Assembly: GCF_034321785.1 (NCBI RefSeq)
Contig: NZ_JAXLPB010000001.1
Location: 186,001 to 250,000 of the forward strand
Origin: Fulvimarina uroteuthidis
Lineage (GTDB): Bacteria > Pseudomonadota > Alphaproteobacteria > Rhizobiales > Rhizobiaceae
DNA: 64,000 bases
Reading direction: 5' to 3'
Below the pieces are notes generated by a model, which saw only the letters and a program-made list of their open reading frames with translations, had not been told where the DNA came from and searched no databases. How positions within the stretch are numbered: the stretch's first letter is position 1; every line of letters begins with the position of its first letter. A program made the position numbers and the translations under genes. This document shows positions 17,703 to 25,938 of this stretch, one piece after another.

Positions 17703-19009
17703 GTCGCGATCCGGTCTATGAGATGCAGAAACGAGCCGCACACATTGCGGTCGATCTGACCATAGCATCCGAGCGCCGTACCCCGCGCGTCCCCGGCCTC
17801 GAAAAGCGGCGCCCTTCCATCCTGTGAAACGATCGTCGCATAGTGGAATTCGTGGGCCGTCATCGCCCCTTCGAACGGCGAGCCGGCGCAAGGGCTCACC
17901 CGGCGATAGCCGAGATGCAGCCGGCGCGCTTCGAAGCTCGTGACGAGCGGCAGAAGCCCCAGCATCGCGTGCCGTTCTCCATCGGCATCGATCAGCCCCT
18001 CGCCGAGGGCCATGTAGCCGCCGCATTCGCCATAGATCCGAGCGCCGCGCCGCGCCGCCGCCTGAAGTCCGGCCTTGAAGGCCAAGGCGGCGGCGAGGCG
18101 TCCGGCATGAAGCTCGGGATAGCCCCCCGGCAGGTAGATCGCATCGGCGCCGGCGTCCGGCGCCTCGTCCGCCAGGGGCGAAAAGACCGAAAGTTCGGCG
18201 CCCGCCGCACGCCATCCGTCGAGAAGATGGCCATAGGAGAACGCAAAGGCCGCGTCGCGTGCGATGGCGATATGCTGGCCGAGCGGCGGCAGTGCGGAAA
18301 CGGACGTCTCGCCTCCCTCGCCCATGCCGTGCGGTCGCGCCAGCGCGGCGAGGGTTTCCAGATCGGCATGCGACGAAAACCAGTCAGCCGCCCGCGCGAG
18401 GAATCCTGCCAGATCCTCGTGCTCCCCGGCCTGGACGAGACCGAGATGGCGCTCGGGCAGCAGAAGATCGGCCCGGCGCGGCAGACAGGCGAGAACGGGA
18501 ATCGCCAAGGGCGCGAGCGCCTCGCGCAGCAGCGTCTCATGTCTTGGAGACCCCACCCGGTTCAGAATCAGGCCGGCGATCGGCAGGGCGGTCCTGAATC
18601 CGGCGAAGCCGGCGACGAGCGCAGCCACCGAATGGCTCTGCCGCGCGCAATCGACGACGAGAACCACAGTCAGCCTCAGCATCTCGGCGAGATCGGCCGG
18701 CGATCCGGTGCCGTCGGCGGCGCCGTCGAACAGGCCCATCATGCCTTCGACGACGAACGCATCGGCGTCGGCATCGGCGCAGGCCGTGGCGCGAAGCGCT
18801 TCCAGAAGCCCCGGCCGCATGGCCCACGGATCGAGATTGACGCAAGGGTGTCCGCTGGCCGCGGCATGATAGGCCGGGTCGATATAGTCAGGCCCCGCCT
18901 TTGCCGAGGCGACGCGAAGCCCACGCTGCGCGAGCGCGGAGATAAGGGCGAGCGTCACGGTCGTCTTGCCCGCCCCCGAAGACGGCGCGGCGATCAGCAG
19001 GCCGGCCAT
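17699..19009 (-). CDS. cobB: Cobyrinate a,c-diamide synthase
   Basis: The protein has 436 residues from ATG 19009 (MAGLLIAAPSSGAGKTT), starting 4 bp after the stop of cobM. An ATP-binding P loop (SSGAGKTT) and DTB-synthetase-like domain come first. The C-terminal type I glutamine amidotransferase domain has PGGYPELHAGRLA and the nucleophile region YGECGGYMALGEG. It amidates the a and c carboxylates using glutamine and ATP. The same family covers CobB, which acts on hydrogenobyrinate, and CbiA, which acts on cobyrinate. The neighbours do not settle which substrate is used, since CbiX is in the operon but CobN is elsewhere in the window. Confidence 0.95.
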   Translation of the reverse strand: MAGLLIAAPSSGAGKTTVTLALISALAQRGLRVASAKAGPDYIDPAYHAAASGHPCVNLDPWAMRPGLLEALRATACADADADAFVVEGMMGLFDGAADGTGSPADLAEMLRLTVVLVVDCARQSHSVAALVAGFAGFRTALPIAGLILNRVGSPRHETLLREALAPLAIPVLACLPRRADLLLPERHLGLVQAGEHEDLAGFLARAADWFSSHADLETLAALARPHGMGEGGETSVSALPPLGQHIAIARDAAFAFSYGHLLDGWRAAGAELSVFSPLADEAPDAGADAIYLPGGYPELHAGRLAAALAFKAGLQAAARRGARIYGECGGYMALGEGLIDADGERHAMLGLLPLVTSFEARRLHLGYRRVSPCAGSPFEGAMTAHEFHYATIVSQDGRAPLFEAGDARGTALGCYGQIDRNVCGSFLHLIDRIAT

Positions 19010-19013
19010 TCGA

Positions 19014-19790
19014 TCAGGCCACGCTCTTGCGCTTCGGGCGAAGCACGTGGACATGGTCGCCGTCGTAGAGCCTTGAATCGATGAAGTCCTTCGCACCCAG
19101 TCCGCGCCCGACGAGGATCAGCGCCGTGCGCGTGAGCTTCGCCTCGCGCGCCTTGCGGTGAAGCTCGCCGAGTGTGCAGCGGATGAAGGTCTCGTCCGGC
19201 CAGCCCACCCGATAGGCGATGATGGCCGGGCAGTCCTCGCCGTAAGCGTCGACCGGCACCAGTTCGCGCTGAATATGCGGGATGTTGCGGACGGACAGAT
19301 GGATCGCCATCGTCGCACCGCTTTGCGCGAGCGTCGCGAGCTCCTCGCCCGCAGGCATCGCGGAGGACTTCATCGCGGTGCGGGTGAGGATGACCGTCTG
19401 GCAGACCTCCGGCACCGTCAGTTCGGTCTTCAGCGCCGCCGCAGCCGCGGCGAAGGCCGGCACGCCGGGCGTCACGTCGAACGGAATGGCGAGCGCGTCG
19501 AGCCGCCGCATCTGCTCGGCCGTCGCCCCGTAGAGCGAGGGATCGCCCGAATGGACCCGGGCGACGTCGAGGCCCTTCTCGTTCGCCGCGACGATCTCGG
19601 CGATGATCTCGTCCAGCGTCATCGGCGCCGTATCGAGAACGCGCGCCTCCGCCGGCGCGGCCTTGACGATCTCCTCGGGCACCAGCGATCCGGCGTAGAG
19701 ACAGACGGGGCAGGACTGGATGAGCCTCAGCCCGCGCACGGTGATGAGATCGGGCGCGCCGGGTCCGGCGCCGATGAAGTGAACAGTCAT
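19014..19790 (-). CDS. cobM: Precorrin-4 C11-methyltransferase
   Basis: A 258-residue class III SAM methyltransferase from ATG 19790. Landmarks are VHFIGAGPGAPDLITVRG at the N-terminus, the CobM/CbiF-specific CLYAGSLVPEE, and HSGDPSLYGA. It methylates C11 of the corrin precursor. It lies 76 bp downstream of the cbiG-cobJ fusion, the one sizeable gap inside the upper part of the operon, and 4 bp ahead of cobB. The longer frame up to 19934 would overlap the preceding gene and is unlikely. Confidence 0.96.
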   Translation of the reverse strand: MTVHFIGAGPGAPDLITVRGLRLIQSCPVCLYAGSLVPEEIVKAAPAEARVLDTAPMTLDEIIAEIVAANEKGLDVARVHSGDPSLYGATAEQMRRLDALAIPFDVTPGVPAFAAAAAALKTELTVPEVCQTVILTRTAMKSSAMPAGEELATLAQSGATMAIHLSVRNIPHIQRELVPVDAYGEDCPAIIAYRVGWPDETFIRCTLGELHRKAREAKLTRTALILVGRGLGAKDFIDSRLYDGDHVHVLRPKRKSVA

Positions 19791-19866
19791 GCCATCTCGC
19801 CTCGTGGTGTTCGTTTCAGGCAGCGCTTGGGTGCCGGCGCCTTCGTCGAAGAAATCGGGTTCGCGC

Positions 19867-21696
19867 TCATGTTCCGATCCCGGTGCCGTGCTTCCGGGCA
19901 TAGCCGCGCGGCGTGTAGACCCAGTCGCGGCCATCGCCGGTCTTCACGACCCGGCTGTTGGAGGAGCCGACGAGGACGACGGTGAGCATGTCGACATCGT
20001 CCACTTCGAGCTCCGCTAGGGTCACGATGCGCAGCGTTTCGGTGGGGCGGCCGAGATTGACGCCGAGGATGACGGGGGTATCGGCGGGCCGGTGCCTCAG
20101 GAGTTCGTCCCGCGCATGGGCAAGTTGGGTGCGGCGTTTCCTCGAGACCGGATTGTAGAACGCGATCACGAAATCGCCCTCGGCCGCGGCCTTCACCCGC
20201 CGCTCGATGTCCTCCCAGGGCGTCAGGAGATCGGACAGCGAAATCGTGCAGAAATCATGGCCGAGCGGCGCACCGGCCCGGGCGCTGGCCGCCTGCAGCG
20301 CGGAGATGCCCGGCGAGCACTGGATCTCGATCCGCCTGGCGCCGTCGGGAAGGTCTCCCCTGTCGAGAAGCTCGAAGACGAGCGTCGCCATCGCGTAGAT
20401 GCCGGCGTCGCCCGAACAGACGAGGGCGACGGTCCGACCCTCGCCGGCAAGTTCCATCGCCCGGCGGACGCGCAGTTCCTCGGCGCCGAGATCGAAATCG
20501 TGGCGCGCCTTGCCGTCGGCCAGCGGCCCCAGAATGTCGAGATAGAGCGAATAGCCGACGAGATCGGTGGATGCGGCGATCATGGCGGAAACCTCGGGCG
20601 AGCGCCAGGCCGCCTGGCCCGGCCCGATCCCGACGACGAAGAGCGTTCCCCGCGCCCGGCCGATCGCGCCTGGATCGAGAGGTGTCGGCGCCTGTCCGAG
20701 CGCGGCGGTGACCCGTTTCGACTTGATCTTCGGGAGGATGAGGCGACCGTCCCGGCCGACGCCGGCGAGCGCCGCTCCTTCCGCGACGCCGTGGCAGCCG
20801 ATTTCGGCGAAAACGATCTCGGACGGGTTCACCAGCCTGTCGCGCTCGGCTTCGAGATCGTGCGCCGCGAAGAACCTTGCGGCCACGCCGAAATGCGCCG
20901 CAACCGCATGGACGGCCGCTTCGTCCGCCTTCAGATCGACACTGGCGACCGCGGCCAGGCAAAGCGGGCTGACGCCGGCCGTCCGCAGCGCGGTCTGCGC
21001 GAGCTCGATCGCCTCGTTACCCGGCGCGCCGCGTTCCGAGCCGATGCCGAGGACGAGGGTCCTCGGGCGATAAAGGAGTTCGCTCGGTCGGGGCGCGCGG
21101 GCGTCCTGCGAAAGGGTCAGGCCGATCTCGGCTTCGTGCGAAAGCGTGATCGGCGAGCCGGACAGCCAGGGCGCATCCCCTTCGATGCGTGCGGCCGAAC
21201 CGGCGAGAAGGTCTGCCATGACACGCTTCGCATCCGCCAAATTTTCGAGGACGTAACCGGGCGGCGGCGCGTCGAGGGCAAGGCCGAGAGCGAGATCGCC
21301 GGCGGTGGTAATGGCCGCATGGCCTTCGGTCACCGCCGCGATCCGGCGCGCCAGATCGTTTGCGCCGTGATGGCCGCCCAGAAGCGGCACGATGCTGGAG
21401 CCGTCTTCGGCGACGCACAGGACCGGCGGTTCGGTGAGTTTGTCGGCGAGACGCGGCGCCAGAATGCGGATCAGGGCGCCGCTCGCCATGACGGCGACGA
21501 TCGGCGTCCCGTCGGAAAACAGCGAGCGGAGATGGTCGCCCGCATTGTCGAACGAGGTTGAGACATTCGCGGTTCGGGACGAGGCCCCGTGAACCTCGCC
21601 GTCGATCGCGTCCGCGATCCGCGCGGCAAGAGCGCTCGCGGAGGCGGACAGGATGACGATGGCGGGTTTGGGCCTGGCTGGCGGAACGCCTGTCAT
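19867..21696 (-). CDS. cobJ: CbiG-CobJ fusion (cobalt-precorrin-5A hydrolase-like / precorrin-3B C17-methyltransferase)
   Basis: This 609-residue protein joins two enzymes. Residues 1 to about 345 are CbiG-like, with the N-domain motif GGHHGANDLA and the C-domain pattern LVLGIGSERGAPG followed by SVDLKADE and PKIKSKRVT. Residues from about 365 to the end are the CobJ methyltransferase, with LFVVGIGPGQ, CSGDAGIYAMA and FYNPVSRKR, which methylates C17 and contracts the ring. CbiG opens the delta-lactone in the anaerobic pathway; in aerobic organisms its role is less clear and only the C-part is needed as CobE. The start is ATG 21696, overlapping the cobI stop by 4 bp. The fusion is known from some bacteria. 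Confidence 0.93.
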   Translation of the reverse strand: MTGVPPARPKPAIVILSASASALAARIADAIDGEVHGASSRTANVSTSFDNAGDHLRSLFSDGTPIVAVMASGALIRILAPRLADKLTEPPVLCVAEDGSSIVPLLGGHHGANDLARRIAAVTEGHAAITTAGDLALGLALDAPPPGYVLENLADAKRVMADLLAGSAARIEGDAPWLSGSPITLSHEAEIGLTLSQDARAPRPSELLYRPRTLVLGIGSERGAPGNEAIELAQTALRTAGVSPLCLAAVASVDLKADEAAVHAVAAHFGVAARFFAAHDLEAERDRLVNPSEIVFAEIGCHGVAEGAALAGVGRDGRLILPKIKSKRVTAALGQAPTPLDPGAIGRARGTLFVVGIGPGQAAWRSPEVSAMIAASTDLVGYSLYLDILGPLADGKARHDFDLGAEELRVRRAMELAGEGRTVALVCSGDAGIYAMATLVFELLDRGDLPDGARRIEIQCSPGISALQAASARAGAPLGHDFCTISLSDLLTPWEDIERRVKAAAEGDFVIAFYNPVSRKRRTQLAHARDELLRHRPADTPVILGVNLGRPTETLRIVTLAELEVDDVDMLTVVLVGSSNSRVVKTGDGRDWVYTPRGYARKHGTGIGT

Positions 21697-22481
21697 CGAT
21701 CTTCCATTCTTCGTCCAGCGCCGGGCAAGGGTGCGTTGAGGATCGCAGGTTCGTCGCCGCGATAGCCGAGGATCATCGAAAAATAGGGTGCGACGTCCCC
21801 GGTCTCGGCAAGCGGTGCGATCGTCTGGTTCGCGAGCGTCACCCGCTCGCAATAGCGGCAGCTGCCGCTCAACCCCATGGTTTCGAGGAGGGTCTTGATG
21901 CGGGCGAAGTGCCGGCCGAGCTTCATGATCGCGAACGCCTGCGCGCCCTCGATCCGGGTCTTCAATTCCTGGTCCGGCAAAGGTCCCGGAATGATGGTCA
22001 GCACGTCGTTGCGCGCGGCGAGCGGGCGCAGGCTCGCAGCGCTCGCGGCCATCACCGAGGAGACACCGGGAACGATCACCGTCTCGAAACGGCCCGCCAG
22101 CCGCTCGAACAGATACATGAACGAGCCGTAGAAGAACGGATCGCCCTCGCACAGAACCGCGACGTCCTCGCCCCCGTCGAGGCGCGCGGCGATGTCGCGC
22201 GCCGCGCGGTCATAGATGCCGGCGGCCGGAAACCGCTCGACGCGCATCGGCACCGCGATCGCGATCTCCACCTGCCCGGGCGCCAGGAACTGGGCGACGA
22301 TCGCCCGCGCGAAGCTCTCGCCCTGTTCGGGCTTGGGGTAGGCGACGACCGGCGACGCGGTCAGGATCCGGTGCGCCTTCAGCGTCAGAAGGTCCGGGTC
22401 GCCCGGCCCGACGCCAAGGCCGTAGAGCACGCCCGGCTTCTGATCGGATCGGCGGGTCACGGAGTGCCGGCCCTCTTGCAT
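21693..22481 (-). CDS. cobI: Precorrin-2 C20-methyltransferase
   Basis: A 262-residue class III SAM methyltransferase. The first motif LYGLGVGPGDPDLLTLKA and the central CEGDPFFYGSFMYL are characteristic of CobI/CbiL, which methylates C20 of precorrin-2 (or of cobalt-sirohydrochlorin). It follows cbiX by 53 bp and overlaps the next gene by 4 bp (ATGA). In many alphaproteobacteria cobH lies next to cobI, but there is no room for it here. Confidence 0.96.
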   Translation of the reverse strand: MQEGRHSVTRRSDQKPGVLYGLGVGPGDPDLLTLKAHRILTASPVVAYPKPEQGESFARAIVAQFLAPGQVEIAIAVPMRVERFPAAGIYDRAARDIAARLDGGEDVAVLCEGDPFFYGSFMYLFERLAGRFETVIVPGVSSVMAASAASLRPLAARNDVLTIIPGPLPDQELKTRIEGAQAFAIMKLGRHFARIKTLLETMGLSGSCRYCERVTLANQTIAPLAETGDVAPYFSMILGYRGDEPAILNAPLPGAGRRMEDR

Positions 22482-22534
22482 GGCGCTCCCGCCGCCCGCG
22501 CCGGGATCGACGGCCGCTCGTCGGACCGCACGGC

Positions 22535-23704
22535 TCAGCGCATCGACTTCGGGCCGAGCGGATGGTCGGCGTGGGGATAGGGATGATGATGGTGATCGTG
22601 GCCGCCGCCATGGGCATGGCCGGCCCCGTGGGAATGCCCATGCTCGTGCCCATGCTCGCGCCCGTGCGAATGGCCGTGATCGTGATCATGAGAATGGCCG
22701 TGATCGTGCGGGTGATCGTGGGCATGGTCGCCGGCGTGCGAATGGCTGTGCGCCGCTCCCGGAACGGGGCCCGGCGCGGGGACCGCGCGGCAGGCGCCCG
22801 TGCAAATATCGTCGCACAGCGCGCAGTCGGCCGAGGAGCCGACGCCTTCCACATGATGGTGGTGGCTTTCCTGGGCCAAGCCCACCTCGGCCTCGAAGCC
22901 CAAAACCTGCTCGCGGTACTTGCACATCTGGCAGTTCATGTTGTTGGTGCCTTCCAGCACCTCGCGAAGCCGGTCGGCGAAGGTTTCGACGACGAGATCG
23001 TGGGCGCCCAGATAGGGCGCCTTCAGGAAGGCGATCTCCGGATGGGCCTCGGCGACCTTGTCGGTCTGGTCGTAGATCCGGCGCACGAGAACGCCGGTGA
23101 ATAGGAAATAGGGAAACACCACGATGCGCCTGTAGCCGAGGCGCGCGGCATGGGTGAGCCCCGGTTCGACCAGCGGAAAGGTGACGCCGGAATAGACCGT
23201 CTCGCCCCACGCGAACCCGAGCCCCTCCCAGAGCATGCGCATCACCTTGGACACGTTGGAATTGGCGTCGGGATCGGAGGCGCCGCGCCCGACGACCACC
23301 AGCATCGTGTCGTGCAGGGGCTCGCCGTCCCGCCAGCCATTGGCACGCAGGCACTCGCGGATGCGCTCGCCGGCGGCGCGAATCATCTTCGGATCGATGC
23401 CGAGTTCGCGGCCATAATGGATGGCGACGTCGTTGGCAGCGGCATAGGTGTTGAGCACGGAAGGAATGTCGTTCTTGGCGTGGCCCGCGGCAAACAGCAT
23501 GCCGGGAAGCGCGACGATCTCGCGCGCGCCACCATTCTTCAGCCTGTTGAGGCCGTCGCGGATCACCGGCTTGGCAAATTCCAGATAGCCATGCTCGGTC
23601 GTCCAGTCGGGCAGCCGTTCGCGCAACTTCTCGGCAAGGCCGCCGAACTCTTCCATCGCGCCCTTGTCGCGGCTGCCATGGCCGCACAGCATCAAGGCCT
23701 TCAT
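22535..23704 (-). CDS. cbiX: Sirohydrochlorin cobaltochelatase-like CbiX with histidine-rich tail
   Basis: The 389-residue protein has two chelatase-like halves with the metal-site histidines His9 (CGHGSRD) and His75 (AGHAKND). A cysteine motif, MNCQMCKYREQVLG, follows at about residue 255, and then a CALCDDICTGAC cluster. The last 73 residues contain 28 histidines in HSH, HDH and HGH patterns. CbiX inserts cobalt into sirohydrochlorin. The cysteine motifs may bind an iron-sulfur cluster, and the tail is well suited to bind or buffer cobalt or nickel; both of these points are inference. It is first in cobalamin block 1. The tail is encoded by imperfect repeats around 22555-22760, and its length may vary between strains. 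Confidence 0.93.
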   Translation of the reverse strand: MKALMLCGHGSRDKGAMEEFGGLAEKLRERLPDWTTEHGYLEFAKPVIRDGLNRLKNGGAREIVALPGMLFAAGHAKNDIPSVLNTYAAANDVAIHYGRELGIDPKMIRAAGERIRECLRANGWRDGEPLHDTMLVVVGRGASDPDANSNVSKVMRMLWEGLGFAWGETVYSGVTFPLVEPGLTHAARLGYRRIVVFPYFLFTGVLVRRIYDQTDKVAEAHPEIAFLKAPYLGAHDLVVETFADRLREVLEGTNNMNCQMCKYREQVLGFEAEVGLAQESHHHHVEGVGSSADCALCDDICTGACRAVPAPGPVPGAAHSHSHAGDHAHDHPHDHGHSHDHDHGHSHGREHGHEHGHSHGAGHAHGGGHDHHHHPYPHADHPLGPKSMR

Positions 23705-23910
23705 GTCGTCCTCCTGACGCGGGGGTCGCCGCGTGTTCGCTCATGGCCGGAGGATCGCGGGGGACGGGCTCTCGCCGCGCCGCCTTCGATGCAGATCCGA
23801 CAGCTTCCGTCTTGGCCCCCGATCGGGTCGGCCGCACCGGACATGAATTTCAGCCGGGTCAAGATGCCCGGCTCCGTCGTGTCGTCAGGACTGGTAGACG
23901 CGATGAATGC

Positions 23911-23933
23911 GCGGGTCAAATCGAATGACCCGC
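23911..23933 (-). terminator. Hairpin after choV, possible terminator
   Basis: GCGGGTCA and TGACCCGC form a perfect 8-bp stem with a 7-base loop, starting 27 bp past the stop of choV on the minus strand. There is no T run after it, so termination here is plausible rather than certain. It separates the choline uptake operon from the cobalamin operon. Confidence 0.5.
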
Positions 23934-23959
23934 AGGAAAACGACCCAGGTGCGGCGCGC

Positions 23960-25009
23960 TCAGGCGGCCTTGTGGCGGCTTGCGGTTCTCGGCGAAACCG
24001 CCGCGACGAGATCGCAGGGTCTGATCAGGCCGATCGTCCCGCCGTTCTCCTCGACGCGAATGGTCGCGCCCGTGCCGAGCCGATCCATGAAGGTGCCGAT
24101 CGGCGTTCCCGGGGCCACCGCATCGCCCTCGGAGGCGGACGACCCGTCGTCCGGCTTCATGACGTCGCGGGCCCGCAGGATCTGGAGAAGGTTGGTATGC
24201 GCCACGAAATCGGCGACATAGTCGTCGGCCGGGTTCTGGATGATTTCGGACGGGGTGCCGCACTGGACGATGCGCCCGCCCTCCATGATCGCGATCCGGT
24301 CGCCGAGCTTGAACGCCTCGTCGAGATCGTGGCTGACGAACAGGATCGTGCGCTTCAGGTTCTGCTGAAGGTCCAGAAGCTCGTCCTGCAAGCGCGCGCG
24401 GATCAGCGGATCGAGGGCGGAGAACGGCTCGTCCATCAGAAGGATCGGCGCCTGCGTCGCGAAGGCGCGCGCAAGGCCGACGCGCTGCTGCATCCCGCCG
24501 GACAATTCGCCCACTTTCCGCTCCGCCCAGTCGGACAGGCCGACGAGCTCGAGCTGGGTGCGGACCTTTTCCTCGCGCTCCTTCTTCGACATGCCGGACA
24601 GTTCGAGGCCGAGGGCGACATTGTCGAGAACGTTGCGCCAGGGCAGAAGCCCGAACTGCTGGAACACCATGGAGACGCGCGAGGTGCGGATCTGGCGCAG
24701 CGTCTTTTCGTCGGCATTGGTGACGTCGGTCATGCCGGTGCCGTCATTGACGAGAACCTTGCCGCGACACACCGGATTGAGACCGTTGACGGCGCGCAGC
24801 AAGGTCGACTTGCCGGAGCCCGACAGACCCATGAGAACGAGGATCTCGCCCTCGCCGACTTCGAGCGAGCAGGCGTGGACGCCGAGCACCTGGCCGGTTT
24901 CGGCCTGGATATCGCTGCGCTTCTTGCCCGCATCCATCAATGGCAGGGCGGAGACCGGCTGCTTGCCGAAGACGATGTTCACGTCGTCGAAGATGATCGC
25001 CTTGCTCAT
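23960..25009 (-). CDS. choV: Choline ABC transporter, ATP-binding protein
   Basis: The 349-residue ATPase has the Walker A loop GLSGSGKST, the signature LSGGMQQRVG, Walker B LLMDEPFSALD and a switch histidine in FVSHDLDEA. The N-terminal extension of about 50 residues and the C-terminal CBS-like region are typical of ProV/OpuAA/ChoV quaternary-amine importers. It starts at ATG 25009, overlapping the choW stop by 4 bp. It powers uptake of choline, delivered by ChoX. The assignment to choline rather than betaine rests on ChoX and on the divergent bet operon. Confidence 0.93.
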   Translation of the reverse strand: MSKAIIFDDVNIVFGKQPVSALPLMDAGKKRSDIQAETGQVLGVHACSLEVGEGEILVLMGLSGSGKSTLLRAVNGLNPVCRGKVLVNDGTGMTDVTNADEKTLRQIRTSRVSMVFQQFGLLPWRNVLDNVALGLELSGMSKKEREEKVRTQLELVGLSDWAERKVGELSGGMQQRVGLARAFATQAPILLMDEPFSALDPLIRARLQDELLDLQQNLKRTILFVSHDLDEAFKLGDRIAIMEGGRIVQCGTPSEIIQNPADDYVADFVAHTNLLQILRARDVMKPDDGSSASEGDAVAPGTPIGTFMDRLGTGATIRVEENGGTIGLIRPCDLVAAVSPRTASRHKAA

Positions 25010-25842
25010 GCCTTGCTCCCGATCCGCAGGACGCGATCGAGCATGATCGCGACGACGACGATGATGAAACCGCTCTCGAAGCCGAGCGCGGTGTTGACCT
25101 GGCCAAGTGCCCGCATGACCGGAACGCCGAGCCCGTTGGCGCCGACGAGGGCCGCGATGACCACCATCGACAGGGACAACATGATCGTCTGGTTGAGGCC
25201 GGCCATGATCTGCGGCAGCGCGTAGGGCAGCTCGACCTTGGTCAGCTTCTGGAACCCCGTCGCGCCGAATGCGTCGGCCGCTTCCAGAAGCGGCGTCGGG
25301 GCGGATGAGATGCCCAGATGGGTCAGGCGGATCGGCGCTGGCAGCACGAAGATGACGGTTGCGAGCAGCCCGGGCACCATGCCGATCCCGAAGAAGACGA
25401 TGGCGGGAATGAGATAGACGAAGGTCGGCAGCGTCTGCATCAGGTCGAGGACCGGCTGCAGGAACTTGTAGAGCGTCGGCCTGTGCGCGGTGGCGATCCC
25501 GATCGGCACGCCGACGGCCATGCAGACGACGCAGGCCGAGATGACGAGCGTCAGGCTCTGCACCGTCTCGTCCCAATAGCCCTGGTTGACGATGAACAAA
25601 AAGCCGAGAAGCACGAACAGCCCCATCTTCCAGCTTTTCTGCAGCCACCAGGAGAAGATCGCGAACACGGCGATGACGAGGAGCGGCGGCGGGGTTTCGA
25701 GAATCCAGAGAAGCGCGTCGATCAGGCTCTCCATGGCGCTCGCCAGCCCGTCGAAGAACCAGCCTCCGCTGGTCTGCAGCCAGTCGAAGAAGAATTCGGC
25801 GGTCCTGCCGACCGGGATCTTGTAGTCCGTCAACCAGTCCAA
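25006..25842 (-). CDS. choW: Choline ABC transporter, permease
   Basis: The 278-residue inner-membrane permease has about seven hydrophobic segments and the binding-protein-dependent transport region around AADAFGATGFQKLTKVELP, which contacts the ATPase. It resembles ProW/OpuAB/ChoW. The start is TTG 25842, supported by GGGAG about eight bases upstream and by the normal N-terminus MDWLTDYKIPVG. It follows choX by 96 bp and is coupled to choV. Confidence 0.93.
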   Translation of the reverse strand: MDWLTDYKIPVGRTAEFFFDWLQTSGGWFFDGLASAMESLIDALLWILETPPPLLVIAVFAIFSWWLQKSWKMGLFVLLGFLFIVNQGYWDETVQSLTLVISACVVCMAVGVPIGIATAHRPTLYKFLQPVLDLMQTLPTFVYLIPAIVFFGIGMVPGLLATVIFVLPAPIRLTHLGISSAPTPLLEAADAFGATGFQKLTKVELPYALPQIMAGLNQTIMLSLSMVVIAALVGANGLGVPVMRALGQVNTALGFESGFIIVVVAIMLDRVLRIGSKA

Positions 25843-25938
25843 GCGCTCAACTCCCGTGTCCCATTCGGATCCCGTGCCTTCGTCGAAATCCCCCGGCCGG
25901 CCGGGCGACCGGGGGCTTCACTCAACTTCGCGATGGAA

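Noticed and set aside
17703..18215. N-terminal extension or fused domain on cobD
   Set aside because: The open frame of 171 codons lies inside cobB in another frame and has low-complexity Arg/Gly-rich sequence.
22555..22760. CRISPR or tandem repeat array
   Set aside because: The repetitive look comes from His/Gly/Asp/Ser codons of the CbiX tail; repeats are irregular and have no spacers.
23705..23910. Cobalamin riboswitch upstream of cbiX
   Set aside because: GCGTCAGGAGGACGAC before the start looks slightly like the B12 box but is simply the ribosome binding site; no conserved core is seen further upstream.
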